DNA of 64,000 bases from Thermotoga caldifontis AZM44c09 (GCF_000828655.1 NZ_AP014509.1:496001-560000); one strand, 5' to 3'. Numbered from the stretch's first letter, positions 26,267 through 34,567 are shown. Numbers and translations are program-made. The notes: generated by a model not told the origin, from the letters alone.

Positions 26267-27805
26267 TCACTTTTCGACCCACACGTTTGTGCCCGGTGCG
26301 TACAGTCTGATCATCATGTCAGGCGAGGGTTTGTAACCTCTTACCTTCTTGTTAACACCGTTCACCACCAGCTTGTGCCACAGGGGGAAGTAGTACAAAT
26401 CTTTCATGATGAGTTCTTCTGCTTTTCTGTAGTATTCTACTCTCTTTTCCTGTTCCACACTGGATTCACCCAATTCTATCAATCTGTCAACCTCGGGATT
26501 GTTGTATCCACCACCGTTACCGTAGGTTCCTTTCCTCGAAGAATGGAACATGTAGAAAATGAAGAATTCAGGATCTGGATACCATGTCCACCCTATCGTG
26601 TAAGCATCTGCCTCGCCCTTCGACGTGACAGCAGTGAAAGTGCCCCATTCCAGTGACTGAACTTCGATTTCAAAACCCACTTTCTTCAACATCGACTGAA
26701 TGATGACGGCAGCCTTTCTTCGGTTCGGATCCTCAGGCGTATAAATGGTCATCTTCACTGGTTTGCCGTCGTAGCCTGCCTCCTTAAGCAACTGTTTAGC
26801 CTTCTCTGGATCGTATCCTGTATAGAAAGATTTCACATCCGGATTGTACGCCCAGGATCCCGGTGGTATGGGGCCATAAGCCGCAACGCCTGTCCCATTG
26901 GGGAATATGACCTTGACAAGCTGTTCGATATCAATACCCCTGAAAAACGCTTCTCTGACTCTCTTATCCGTGGTAGGACCCTTCATAGAGTTCATGTAGA
27001 CTGCGTAGACGTTGCAACCGCCAACCATCATTGCCTCGACGTTCGGATTAGACTTCAATTTTGGAATATCCTGATCGAGGACATCGCTGGTTATATCCAC
27101 TTCTCCGCTGAGTAACGCCATCGTCAGGACAGACTTATCTGGTATGAACTTGTACACGATCTGCTTCAGATAGGGCTTTTCACCCCAGTAATCCTCGTTC
27201 CTTTCGAAGACCATGTGACTGTCTTTGACCCATTCCACCATTCTGAAAGGCCCAGTTCCCACAGGATGTAGTGTGAATTGGTCCTTCCAACCCTCGCACT
27301 CTTCTTTTGGTACAATGGCGGCTCCGATGTCGGTGAGTACTGTCAGAAATGGCGCGTACGGGTACTTGAGTACGATCTTCACAGTGTAGCGATCGATGAC
27401 TTCCACGTGATCCACCATGTACAGCCTCACCATAGGTGAGATGGCTATTTCTCTATCGAAACTGTACTTCACGTCTTCTGCTGTGACCTCTCTACCGTCT
27501 TGGAACTTGCCTTTCTGGAAATGGACCCCTTTCCTTAGCTTGAAAGTCCATTCCTTGAGATCTGGACTGACTTCCCAAGACTCCGCAAGCAATGGATGAA
27601 TTTGTTTGACTTCTGCGTCATAAGCCACGAGCGTTTCAAAGACATTTCTCATGACCTGTGCCGAGGCGAGATCCTGATACATTGCTGGATCCATCGTCGT
27701 CGGGTTCTGATCTGAACCTACGCGGATCACTGAGTCGTAGTTCGGTGCAGAAATCACGGTAGCGAAAAATGCCACTACGGCGACCAACACTGCCAGCCTT
27801 TTCAC
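26267..27805 (-). CDS. Family 5 extracellular solute-binding protein (Dpp/Opp type)
   Basis: 512 residues from GTG 27803-27805, set by AAGGGGGT just upstream (ATG 27812 overlaps it). Signal peptide: VKRLAVLVAVVAFFATVISA. SBP_bac_5 features: QNPTTMDPAMYQD, LAESWEVSPDLKEWTFKLRKGVHFQ, DVKYSFDRE, GTGPFRMVEW and TDKRVREAFFRGIDIEQLV. It captures the substrate outside the membrane for the DppBC/OppDF complex. In Thermotogae proteins of this family bind sugars as well as peptides; the neighbouring amidohydrolase favours an amide or peptide-like ligand here. Confidence 0.95.
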   Translation of the reverse strand: MKRLAVLVAVVAFFATVISAPNYDSVIRVGSDQNPTTMDPAMYQDLASAQVMRNVFETLVAYDAEVKQIHPLLAESWEVSPDLKEWTFKLRKGVHFQKGKFQDGREVTAEDVKYSFDREIAISPMVRLYMVDHVEVIDRYTVKIVLKYPYAPFLTVLTDIGAAIVPKEECEGWKDQFTLHPVGTGPFRMVEWVKDSHMVFERNEDYWGEKPYLKQIVYKFIPDKSVLTMALLSGEVDITSDVLDQDIPKLKSNPNVEAMMVGGCNVYAVYMNSMKGPTTDKRVREAFFRGIDIEQLVKVIFPNGTGVAAYGPIPPGSWAYNPDVKSFYTGYDPEKAKQLLKEAGYDGKPVKMTIYTPEDPNRRKAAVIIQSMLKKVGFEIEVQSLEWGTFTAVTSKGEADAYTIGWTWYPDPEFFIFYMFHSSRKGTYGNGGGYNNPEVDRLIELGESSVEQEKRVEYYRKAEELIMKDLYYFPLWHKLVVNGVNKKVRGYKPSPDMMIRLYAPGTNVWVEK

Positions 27806-27821
27806 CGCATACACCCCCTTT

Positions 27822-28439
27822 TTAAGTTAGAAGGTTCCTCAAATAGTTTGCGAGTATTCTTCGCGCACTCACCACGAAACCGTTGGTTTTGCGCTTAAAA
27901 AACTCCTCGTGTTTCAGTGCGAAACCTATGCAATCGAGGTAAACCAGTTGTTCCTGTGACAGATCAACGCTTAATGTCGATTCTCGATATGGCGAAAAAC
28001 TGGTACAATTCACTCTCTTGGCGATTTTCGCCCATCGTTTCAGAGCATTGGAGCACTGTTCTTTTTCTGGCACGATGACTGTGGCGCGATTCAGCTTTGG
28101 CATGGCAGAGAAGAAGGAGTCTACCACCTTATAGGGTAAAATGAAACGATCGCTATCGAATTCACCAGTGCAAAGAAAGACACATAGTCCCTCGCATTCT
28201 AGCTGAGAAAGTTTCTGAACGATCCAGCGATGGGAAATTCGAACGATGGATCCGTCGCGTTTTCTGCTCACAAGCACGTCGTTCTCATCACGGGGTTTAT
28301 AGATTTCTTCTTCCACGTTTTCTATGAGACCTATTTCGTTGTAAGCCAGGTTTGTATTACCAACGATGTTCAGAAGTTCCGGTATCACGTCATCTCTCGG
28401 AGTCTCACCAATGGTTATGAAAGTTATAGGACCAATCAG
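27822..28439 (-). CDS. AroM family protein, probable CTG (or ATT) start
   Basis: 205 residues if started at CTG 28437-28439. Matches the AroM family: N-terminal TIGETPRDDVIPELL, LVSRKRDGSIVRI, VFLCTGEF, the NRATVIVPEKEQ segment, SPY and the YLDCIGFA motif. The first in-frame ATG/GTG/TTG is GTG 28388, which would remove the conserved TIGxTPR start; GGAGGG at 28448-28453 is instead well placed for CTG 28437 or ATT 28434, with an in-frame TAA just upstream. AroM itself has no known reaction; the Cys in CTGEF and LDCIG recall the paired cysteines of Asp/Glu racemases, an inference. First gene of the Dpp operon. Confidence 0.8.
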   Translation of the reverse strand: MIGPITFITIGETPRDDVIPELLNIVGNTNLAYNEIGLIENVEEEIYKPRDENDVLVSRKRDGSIVRISHRWIVQKLSQLECEGLCVFLCTGEFDSDRFILPYKVVDSFFSAMPKLNRATVIVPEKEQCSNALKRWAKIAKRVNCTSFSPYRESTLSVDLSQEQLVYLDCIGFALKHEEFFKRKTNGFVVSARRILANYLRNLLT

Positions 28440-28463
28440 GCAGGAACCCTCCTTTTTTGTTTA

Positions 28464-28493
28464 ATTATAATAAACGCCGTATAGAAATGTCAA
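28464..28493 (-). promoter_or_regulatory. Consensus sigma-A promoter of the aroM-Dpp operon
   Basis: Minus strand TTGACA (28488-28493), an 18-bp spacer and TATAAT (28464-28469), both hexamers perfect. Transcription would start near 28457, close before the GGAGGG ribosome binding site, leaving almost no leader. Confidence 0.8.
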
Positions 28494-28550
28494 TAGGGCT
28501 TCACGACAGATGGAGACTTAACACCCTACTGGAAGGACATGGGGTATCGG

Positions 28551-29774
28551 TCAGATTTCGAACACTCTGTGAGAGAAATCCTTCAGCAGGCACAGAGAAT
28601 CGAGCAGATCGAGGATGGTGTATCTTTCTCTTATGGTGTTGGAGATCAGGATCAATTTCTCAATGAACTCAGGTTCATAACGTGCAAGCAGTTCATCGAC
28701 CCGTACGGTCTTAAGGGCGTTTTCGACCTTCTCGGAAAATTGCTCGTGGGTGTGCTTTAAAGCTTCCCTCACCCGGCTCAATTGCACACGACCGGGCAGT
28801 TTTTTTCTTTCGTGAACACGCATGAATTTTCCAGCCTTTTCTTCGCCGAAAAATTCGGACAGAATGGAGAATCTTTCTTCGTTCGTGAGGCACTTCTCCT
28901 TCAATTTCAGTTCCTCGAAGATCACCCTGTACGCCTTCAGCGTGATGTACGTTCCCATCGCCACCGAAAGGCCGTGAAACATGGGAATTTCGTTTCTGTT
29001 TTCGTGGTACATCTCCAGAGAATGGGAGATCATGTGTTCCGCACCCGAAGCGGGTCTGGAATTGCCAACGATCGTGATGTTCAGACCGGAGACCAGAAGG
29101 GCCTTCATCAAGGAAAGGATCACGCTTCTGTCCCTGTTCAGTACTTTTTCTGAGTTCTCAAGAACATCGTTCAGCAGGTCTCTCAATTCTTCCCATGCGA
29201 ACTCGCAGATGGGTTCTTCGGTTAGAAGGTTGCTCAGCATCCAGTCCAGTCTGGCGGTCACCTTCGCCGCGATGTCACCGACACCGGCCCTCAGCAAATC
29301 GAACGGAGCTTCGCTCACAACGTTCATGTCCACAACGACCTTCTGTGGAACAACAGCCTGCACAGTTGTTTTCTCATTCTTTATGAGTATCGCCGCTACG
29401 GAGGAGGTGTAGCCATCCACGGAAGGGGCCGTGGGAAAGCAGGAAAAATTTTTATTGGTCAGACGGGCCGCGTACTTCGCGATGTCTGTGAGACTGCCCG
29501 AGCCGATGGAGACGATATGATCTGTCAAAACTTGCGAAGCCACTTTCTCGATGTTTTCCATCGTGGCAAGAACTCTTCCTTCAGCTTCGAGCCTGATCGT
29601 TCTGCGTTCCGGTGTTTCGACCAGCTTAGCTGTGTTTTCGTCCACAACGTACGTGGCGTTTTCAAAAAACGCTTCGATGTTCCTGGTAGCGTTCTCTTCG
29701 AAAACGATTTCAATAGGCGGCACAGTGTGGGTTTTGCCACAGGTGCACTGGAATTGACCCTTCGCTTTCAGCAT
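28551..29774 (-). CDS. sn-glycerol-1-phosphate dehydrogenase (EgsA/AraM family)
   Basis: 407 residues from ATG 29772-29774, which follows GAGTGGTGA; the open frame reaches 29822 but lacks a site there. Family members reduce dihydroxyacetone phosphate to glycerol 1-phosphate with NAD(P)H, the stereo-isomer used in archaeal lipids. Visible: the NAD loop SIGSGSLTDIAKY, SCFPTAPSVDGYTSSVAA, the metal site GVGDIAAKVTARLDW, and the His-rich SGAEHMISHSLEM and PMFHGLSVAMGT. An N-terminal CTCGKTH motif is present, as in bacterial AraM-type proteins. Divergent from the pilin-like genes; own promoter. Confidence 0.9.
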   Translation of the reverse strand: MLKAKGQFQCTCGKTHTVPPIEIVFEENATRNIEAFFENATYVVDENTAKLVETPERRTIRLEAEGRVLATMENIEKVASQVLTDHIVSIGSGSLTDIAKYAARLTNKNFSCFPTAPSVDGYTSSVAAILIKNEKTTVQAVVPQKVVVDMNVVSEAPFDLLRAGVGDIAAKVTARLDWMLSNLLTEEPICEFAWEELRDLLNDVLENSEKVLNRDRSVILSLMKALLVSGLNITIVGNSRPASGAEHMISHSLEMYHENRNEIPMFHGLSVAMGTYITLKAYRVIFEELKLKEKCLTNEERFSILSEFFGEEKAGKFMRVHERKKLPGRVQLSRVREALKHTHEQFSEKVENALKTVRVDELLARYEPEFIEKLILISNTIRERYTILDLLDSLCLLKDFSHRVFEI

Positions 29775-29788
29775 GCGATCACCACTCG

Positions 29789-29818
29789 AGTATATGCCAT
29801 CTTTCGAACTGGAGGCAA
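29789..29818 (-). promoter_or_regulatory. Putative promoter of the glycerol-1-phosphate dehydrogenase gene
   Basis: Minus strand TTGCCT (29813-29818), 18-bp spacer, TATACT (29789-29794), 15 bp before the start codon. Confidence 0.55.
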
Positions 29819-29848
29819 GCACTTCTCTTCAACGAGACCGTCGCGCTG

Positions 29849-29878
29849 TTGAGAAAAATTCGCGTAACGGCGTATTCT
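29849..29878 (+). promoter_or_regulatory. Putative promoter of the first pilin-like gene set
   Basis: Plus strand TTGAGA (29849-29854), 18-bp spacer, TATTCT (29873-29878), 30 bp before the TTG start at 29908. GAGGAGG at 29894-29900 is the ribosome binding site. Confidence 0.4.
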
Positions 29879-29907
29879 GTGATAAAATGAATCGAGGAGG
29901 AAACGCT

Positions 29908-30396
29908 TTGAAACGCAAAGGCTTGACCCTGATCGAGCTCCTCATAACCCTCGCGGTCCTCTCAATTTTCACAGCCCTGGTCCTTCTGCTCATGAGCAAT
30001 TACTTCGAAAAGACCGAGAAGAATATAAAACTTCTCGATGCCCTCAGAAGACTCAACGACGCCGGCGATAAAATGGTCGAGCTCCTCAACAGGGCTGCAG
30101 GTCCTGCCAACAGTGTGGAACTCGTCTCAGCCACAGAGGTGAGGTTCGACATCATCCTGGCCGGTCAGAAAATAAACGCGAGGGTGAAGGTTCTCAGCGA
30201 AACCGAGGTACAGTATTTCGAGGATGATAGAAGCGTGCTGATACCGATCGAAAACGTGCAGATCACGTTCCAATCTGGTAGTCAGAATCCCGAAACGGTG
30301 CTGCCGTTGAAGTTGATAGTCAAAACGCCGAATCCTTTCAATCCCTCGTCGCTCTTGAGTCTGGAGTACTCCATCTATCCACCAGGGGTGAGGTGA
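29908..30396 (+). CDS. Type IV prepilin-like protein
   Basis: 162 residues from TTG 29908, six bases after GAGGAGG; this start places a short basic leader before the prepilin peptidase site KRKG^LTLIELLITLAV, with Glu at +5 of the mature protein. The next 20 residues are the hydrophobic helix used for membrane storage and pilus packing. The C-terminal globular part has no known motif. It is most like a minor pilin or pseudopilin (PulG/PilW type). Followed by a PilX/DUF4900-type gene and another small prepilin. Confidence 0.85.
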   Translation: MKRKGLTLIELLITLAVLSIFTALVLLLMSNYFEKTEKNIKLLDALRRLNDAGDKMVELLNRAAGPANSVELVSATEVRFDIILAGQKINARVKVLSETEVQYFEDDRSVLIPIENVQITFQSGSQNPETVLPLKLIVKTPNPFNPSSLLSLEYSIYPPGVR

Positions 30397-30406
30397 GATC
30401 ACGAGA

Positions 30407-32371
30407 TTGAGAAAGGCTTACGTGATGGTTCTGAGCATATTTTTGATCCTCATCTGTTCCCTTCTGGCGACCGCGATACTGATCCAGGTCGATACCACGA
30501 ACAAAAAAGTTGGTATGTCCATCAGCAGGACGGTCGAACGTGCCGATGCTTTGAAGATCATCGCGACGGCCGCCGCCTACCTTCGCAGCAAGTACGGCGT
30601 GGTGTCGGGATTCTACCTGGCCGAGCACATGGACAGTCAGTCCGAATTCGAAAAGATAAAATCTGTGATCGTCAATTCCTCTGGACCAGTTGAGAAGGAT
30701 ATCTGGCAGGACCTGCTCGGTGAAGGGACGCTGGCTGGGATCCGCTTCACTTCTGTGAAGGACCTCTTGCGTCTCACGTCTGGCTTAGATTCTCCTTTAA
30801 AAAAGGCTCTGGTCGATAGCAACGCGAAAGGGTTGATAGAAAACAATCCGTCCAGGGTCAGAGTGTACGCCCTTTCTGAGGATGCCGACCGATCCTGGGT
30901 AATCCTGCTGTGCGTCAACGTTGGTTCTTCATGGACCTGGGCTCTGATAGAACCACAGGGGTTCTTCAACTACGCAATTTTCCTGCCAAACGGACTCCCC
31001 GTGGGAACCTATTACGGTGACGGTGAGGTCATAGACGGTCCTGCCTGGTTCGGTGATAGACAGGGTCAGGGCGGATTGGGTATAGGAGGCAATCAGGGGC
31101 CGAGGTTTTACGGAAGAACTTTCTACAGGATCTTGCACAACTACCTCAGAGGACAGGTGCAGGAAAGCGACGTTTTCGTTGGCGGAAGGAGTATTCTGAC
31201 CCCAGAAGAAGTTGAGACGATGAGGAATGCGTATCAGGGGAAAGTTTACTGGGAAACACAGCTTTCAACGCTCAACAAGGTTGATATCATCGACGTCGTT
31301 ACCGGTGCGGCTTCCATAACCAGCGATCCGGTTGGCTTGATCTTGACTTATTCGAAGCTCCCGGGTGTTGCGACAGAGGATCTGATCATCACGTCAGAGA
31401 TCAGAAATCTGAACGGTCAGGACGTTCAAATCGTGAAGTTTTTCGGCCCAGATGGTTTCTTCAAAAGGGACAACAAACGCTACCAGGTGGAAATGGTGGT
31501 TCCTCATCCGGGTCCACCGAACGTTCCTGTCACGATATCTGTCAAAGAAGTTCTCCCAAACGGAACCGAGAACACTTACACGCAGCAGGTTCCACTCTTC
31601 AACGGTTTTCTTGGTCTGTTCTGTGATACGACCAACTCTTCGATCGCCATGGGCGTGAAAGATCAGTGGACTACGAACGTGTTCATGGGTGACTGGGCGA
31701 TACTGGTGATGGGAAACAGGGGAAGGCAGGAAGAGCAGACCCCATGGGACTCTGTAAAGATCTACGGTGATGTCGAATATTACAGCGCGAGGAAGAGTTC
31801 AACGATGACGATCAACTACGCAGGAACCTCGTACGAGGTCTACATGGATCCGTTCTTCGCGGATGGAACCCCCATTCCGAACAACAGGAATGTGAAGGGA
31901 TTCTTGAGGCTCACCAACGGTGCGACGACACCTGTCGAAATCGATGGAAAAACGTTCTGGGACACATGGTACAAAAAGATGGCTCAATCTTCAACGAAAG
32001 ACCACATCAGCTTGATAACCACGGGAGACATCGAGATCCCATGGCACGAAGGTTACAAACTCGGTCAGGGAAAGATAAGGAACCTGCGTTTAGACATGAG
32101 TATCTTCACGATGTACTGGGACAGAAACAGGGCACCCGGCCAGGGTAACAGAGTGCTCGTGCCCACGCTGAAAGTGGATTATGGAAACTTTAAGGGCTTG
32201 AGTTACAGAATCATCTTCGGTTCTTTAGCTTCGGAAGCCGTGACGGCCACGTGGGATGGGACGAAGGGTCTGAAGGAATTCAACATTTTCGATAACAGGC
32301 TCTATTCTGCGAAGCGTGGGTTTTCACCGATGACGGGTGGGATCATCCTGGAAGGGCTGAGATTGAGATGA
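30407..32371 (+). CDS. DUF4900-type pilus-associated protein
   Basis: 654 residues from TTG 30407. An N-terminal hydrophobic helix (VMVLSIFLILICSLLATAILIQV) without a clear prepilin cleavage site is followed by a large, mostly beta-type domain. The GFFNYAIFLPNGLPVGTYYGDGEVIDGP region and the GPRFYGRTF stretch resemble the DUF4900 proteins of Thermotogae, which occur next to minor pilins, in the place PilX takes in other bacteria. Ends four bases into the next prepilin gene. The role, surface adhesin or pilus assembly, is inferred from context. Confidence 0.65.
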   Translation: MRKAYVMVLSIFLILICSLLATAILIQVDTTNKKVGMSISRTVERADALKIIATAAAYLRSKYGVVSGFYLAEHMDSQSEFEKIKSVIVNSSGPVEKDIWQDLLGEGTLAGIRFTSVKDLLRLTSGLDSPLKKALVDSNAKGLIENNPSRVRVYALSEDADRSWVILLCVNVGSSWTWALIEPQGFFNYAIFLPNGLPVGTYYGDGEVIDGPAWFGDRQGQGGLGIGGNQGPRFYGRTFYRILHNYLRGQVQESDVFVGGRSILTPEEVETMRNAYQGKVYWETQLSTLNKVDIIDVVTGAASITSDPVGLILTYSKLPGVATEDLIITSEIRNLNGQDVQIVKFFGPDGFFKRDNKRYQVEMVVPHPGPPNVPVTISVKEVLPNGTENTYTQQVPLFNGFLGLFCDTTNSSIAMGVKDQWTTNVFMGDWAILVMGNRGRQEEQTPWDSVKIYGDVEYYSARKSSTMTINYAGTSYEVYMDPFFADGTPIPNNRNVKGFLRLTNGATTPVEIDGKTFWDTWYKKMAQSSTKDHISLITTGDIEIPWHEGYKLGQGKIRNLRLDMSIFTMYWDRNRAPGQGNRVLVPTLKVDYGNFKGLSYRIIFGSLASEAVTATWDGTKGLKEFNIFDNRLYSAKRGFSPMTGGIILEGLRLR

Positions 32372-32679
32372 GGGGCTTTTCCGTGGTTGAACTGATCATA
32401 GGGATCGCGATGGTCTCCATAGCGATCGTCATACTGATTCTTTCGGTCAACCAAGCGATCCTCAGTTTTGCAAAATCCAGTGAGGCCCTGCAGGACTGGA
32501 GTGCATTTTTCTGCCAGGTCTCGCTGAACTTCTCCGGGAAAGAAACTGGCACTTTCGTCAACACACTCGACAAGGTCCTTGGTTACAGTGCGACGGGTCA
32601 TTACGCTTTTTTCAAGTTCATCGACGTACGTTCCGTGGAAGGCGGATACGTGTACACACTCAAGGATCAAAGCTTTTGA
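32368..32679 (+). CDS. Small prepilin-like protein
   Basis: 103 residues; ATG overlaps the preceding stop (GATGAG). Short leader MRG^ followed by FSVVELIIGIAMVSIAIVILIL, a prepilin N-terminus with Glu at +5. The short C-terminal part has no recognised motif. Third gene of the plus-strand pilin-like set, which ends here; 165 bp follow before marR. Confidence 0.78.
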   Translation: MRGFSVVELIIGIAMVSIAIVILILSVNQAILSFAKSSEALQDWSAFFCQVSLNFSGKETGTFVNTLDKVLGYSATGHYAFFKFIDVRSVEGGYVYTLKDQSF

Positions 32680-32792
32680 ATGACTTAACTCGCTTCTCGT
32701 TTTCATGAAGAAGCCAACTGGGTCGATCCTTCGCACGGCACACGAAAATTTCGAAGCACAGCTGATGTACTTTCATCGTCTTTTTTGTTGGT

Positions 32793-32837
32793 TATATAGT
32801 TTAATATCTTGACAGTTTAAAGATTTAACTATATCAT
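32793..32837 (+). promoter_or_regulatory. marR promoter inside an inverted repeat
   Basis: TTGACA (32809-32814), 17-bp spacer, TATCAT (32832-32837). Two arms, ATATAGTT at 32794-32801 and AACTATAT at 32827-32834, form an inverted repeat 25 bp apart, extended with one mismatch to 11 bp each. This is a good autoregulatory operator for the MarR protein. Confidence 0.6.
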
Positions 32838-32853
32838 ATCCCTGGTGAGGCGT

Positions 32854-33282
32854 ATGGAAGCGAGGAAGATCATTGAGTCGATAGTCGAACTGAGCCTGAG
32901 TTTTTCACGAACGATAAAGTTCCACCCTGAACTTGAAAGACTGCGGGCCGTGGAACTGTACACTTTGTTCTATCTGATCAGGCACGGGCCGTGCAAGATG
33001 AAGGACCTCGCGGAGGCACTCTCGATGACCAAGGCGAACGTGACGCACCTGATCGATTCTCTGGAAGAGAAAGGCTTCGTGAAGAGGACGAAGGACGAAT
33101 CGGACAGGCGTGCCACGTTGCTCCGCGTCACCGAACACGGTGAGAAGGTCTACAACGAACTGCTGGACGAGTTATCCAAGCTGGTGGAAGAGGTCACGGC
33201 GAGGCTGAGTCAGGAAGATCTGAGCTTGATATCCAGAGGCTTCGAAAGGTTCGTCGCCTTGTTCGCGAACTCCAGGGGGTGA
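32854..33282 (+). CDS. MarR family transcriptional regulator
   Basis: 142 residues from ATG 32854 (GTG 32845 also possible; GGTGAGG precedes the ATG). MarR winged helix: LFYLIRHGPCKMKDLAEALSMTKANVTHLIDSLEEKGFVKRTKDESDRRATLLRVTEHG holds the recognition helix and the wing. N- and C-terminal helices form the dimer. MarR proteins usually repress their own operon and release DNA on binding a phenolic or other ligand. Co-transcribed with the SDR gene four bases downstream; see the inverted repeat upstream. Confidence 0.92.
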   Translation: MEARKIIESIVELSLSFSRTIKFHPELERLRAVELYTLFYLIRHGPCKMKDLAEALSMTKANVTHLIDSLEEKGFVKRTKDESDRRATLLRVTEHGEKVYNELLDELSKLVEEVTARLSQEDLSLISRGFERFVALFANSRG

Positions 33283-33286
33283 AATC

Positions 33287-34324
33287 ATGATAGTGGTTAC
33301 TGGGGCTACGGGGCATCTTGGAAACGTGCTCGTCAGAAGGTTGCTCCAGATGAACGAGAAGGTGCGTGTGCTGGTCGCTCCTTCCGAGGACGTCAAGCCC
33401 ATAGAGGGATTGAACGTTGAGATCTTCAGGGCCGACGTGAGAGATTCAAAAGCCGTTGAAAGACTGTGTGAAGGTGCACAGACGGTTTTTCACCTCGCGG
33501 CGGTCATTTCCATCTTCGGAAAGAAGAGGCTGGTCTACGACGTGAACGTGAACGGAACGAAGAACATCGTTGAAGCTTGCTTGAAGAACAGCACGAGGCT
33601 CGTTTATGTGAGCTCGGTCCACGCCTTCGCCGAGCTTTCTAAGGGTTCGCTCATCGATGAATCTGTTCCGATAGATCCTTCAAGGGTCACAGGGTGCTAC
33701 GCCAAATCCAAGGCCATCGCCACGAACCTGGTCCTCGATGCAGCAAAACGCGGTCTCGATGCGGTGGTGGTCTGTCCGACAGGCATAATAGGTCCGTACG
33801 ATTGGCGCGTTTCAGAGATGGGAAACCTTTTCTTGTTGCACCTGAAAGGAAGGCTCAAGGTCGCCGTTGAAGGTGGCTTCGATTTTGTGGATGTCAGGGA
33901 CGTGGTGGAGGCACTCGTGCTTGCCTGGAAGAAAGCGAAGAGCGGGGAAATCTTCATCGTTGGTGGCACGCACGTAACCGTGAAGGCGCTGATTCAGATG
34001 CTTCAGAAGATAGAACCAAAGCGATCGGTGAAGATTTTCCTTCCGATCTGGCTCGCCTACGTTGTTTCTGCCTTCACATCGCTTGGACACCTGTTCGGCA
34101 GGAAAGTCATCTTCACCCCTTACGCCGTTTACACTCTTAGCAGAAACTACGTTTACTCACACACGAAGGCTTCAAAAGAACTCGGTTACACCCCAAGACC
34201 CATCGAGGATTCTCTGAAAGACACCATAGAGTGGCTCAAATCGTCCTCGAGTACACAGAGTAAGACCATACCCCCATGGAAAGAGACGACCTTTCTATTT
34301 CTGCTTCAAACTCTTTCAAGGTGA
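33287..34324 (+). CDS. NAD(P)-dependent epimerase/reductase (extended SDR)
   Basis: 345 residues. Extended short-chain dehydrogenase/reductase: NAD(P) loop TGATGHLGN near residues 5-13, DVRD, VFHLAAV, and the catalytic YAKSK near residue 145 with a Ser in YVSSVHA. The overall pattern is like dihydroflavonol 4-reductase or 3-beta-hydroxysteroid dehydrogenase-type enzymes acting on alcohols or ketones, not sugar-nucleotide epimerases. Presumably controlled by the MarR protein encoded upstream. Substrate unknown. Confidence 0.88.
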   Translation: MIVVTGATGHLGNVLVRRLLQMNEKVRVLVAPSEDVKPIEGLNVEIFRADVRDSKAVERLCEGAQTVFHLAAVISIFGKKRLVYDVNVNGTKNIVEACLKNSTRLVYVSSVHAFAELSKGSLIDESVPIDPSRVTGCYAKSKAIATNLVLDAAKRGLDAVVVCPTGIIGPYDWRVSEMGNLFLLHLKGRLKVAVEGGFDFVDVRDVVEALVLAWKKAKSGEIFIVGGTHVTVKALIQMLQKIEPKRSVKIFLPIWLAYVVSAFTSLGHLFGRKVIFTPYAVYTLSRNYVYSHTKASKELGYTPRPIEDSLKDTIEWLKSSSSTQSKTIPPWKETTFLFLLQTLSR

Positions 34325-34567
34325 AGATGTTGTTCCGACTTACCAGTACAAAAGAAAGAGCAGGAACAACTCTTCGTTTTTCTTTATTGAATCGATTGAA
34401 TCGATAATGAAGCTCGCTCGTAGTCTTCCCAAAGCAAGAATTTTTTGAACATTGACTTGACTCTTTTCTTTCCCTTATCATACAATATTATCGCGGTTTT
34501 CAGCCTTCACTCAAATCGCTTTCGGTGACTTCAGATACCTGCAAAGCGTTACACGCAAGCAGAAAAA
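34325..34567. other. Intergenic region between convergent operons
   Basis: 243 bp with no gene. TTGTTCC and GGAACAA (34329 and 34361 areas) could form a large-loop hairpin followed by CTTCGTTTTT, a weak terminator for the marR-SDR transcript. A tandem promoter-like sequence lies at 34452-34486 pointing right, with no plus-strand gene downstream. Confidence 0.4.
34452..34486 (+). promoter_or_regulatory. Orphan tandem promoter-like sequence
   Basis: Two overlapping pairs, each with 18-bp spacing: TTGACT 34452-34457 with TATCAT 34476-34481, and TTGACT 34457-34462 with TACAAT 34481-34486. The only gene to the right is on the opposite strand, so a transcript would be a small or antisense RNA. Confidence 0.4.
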
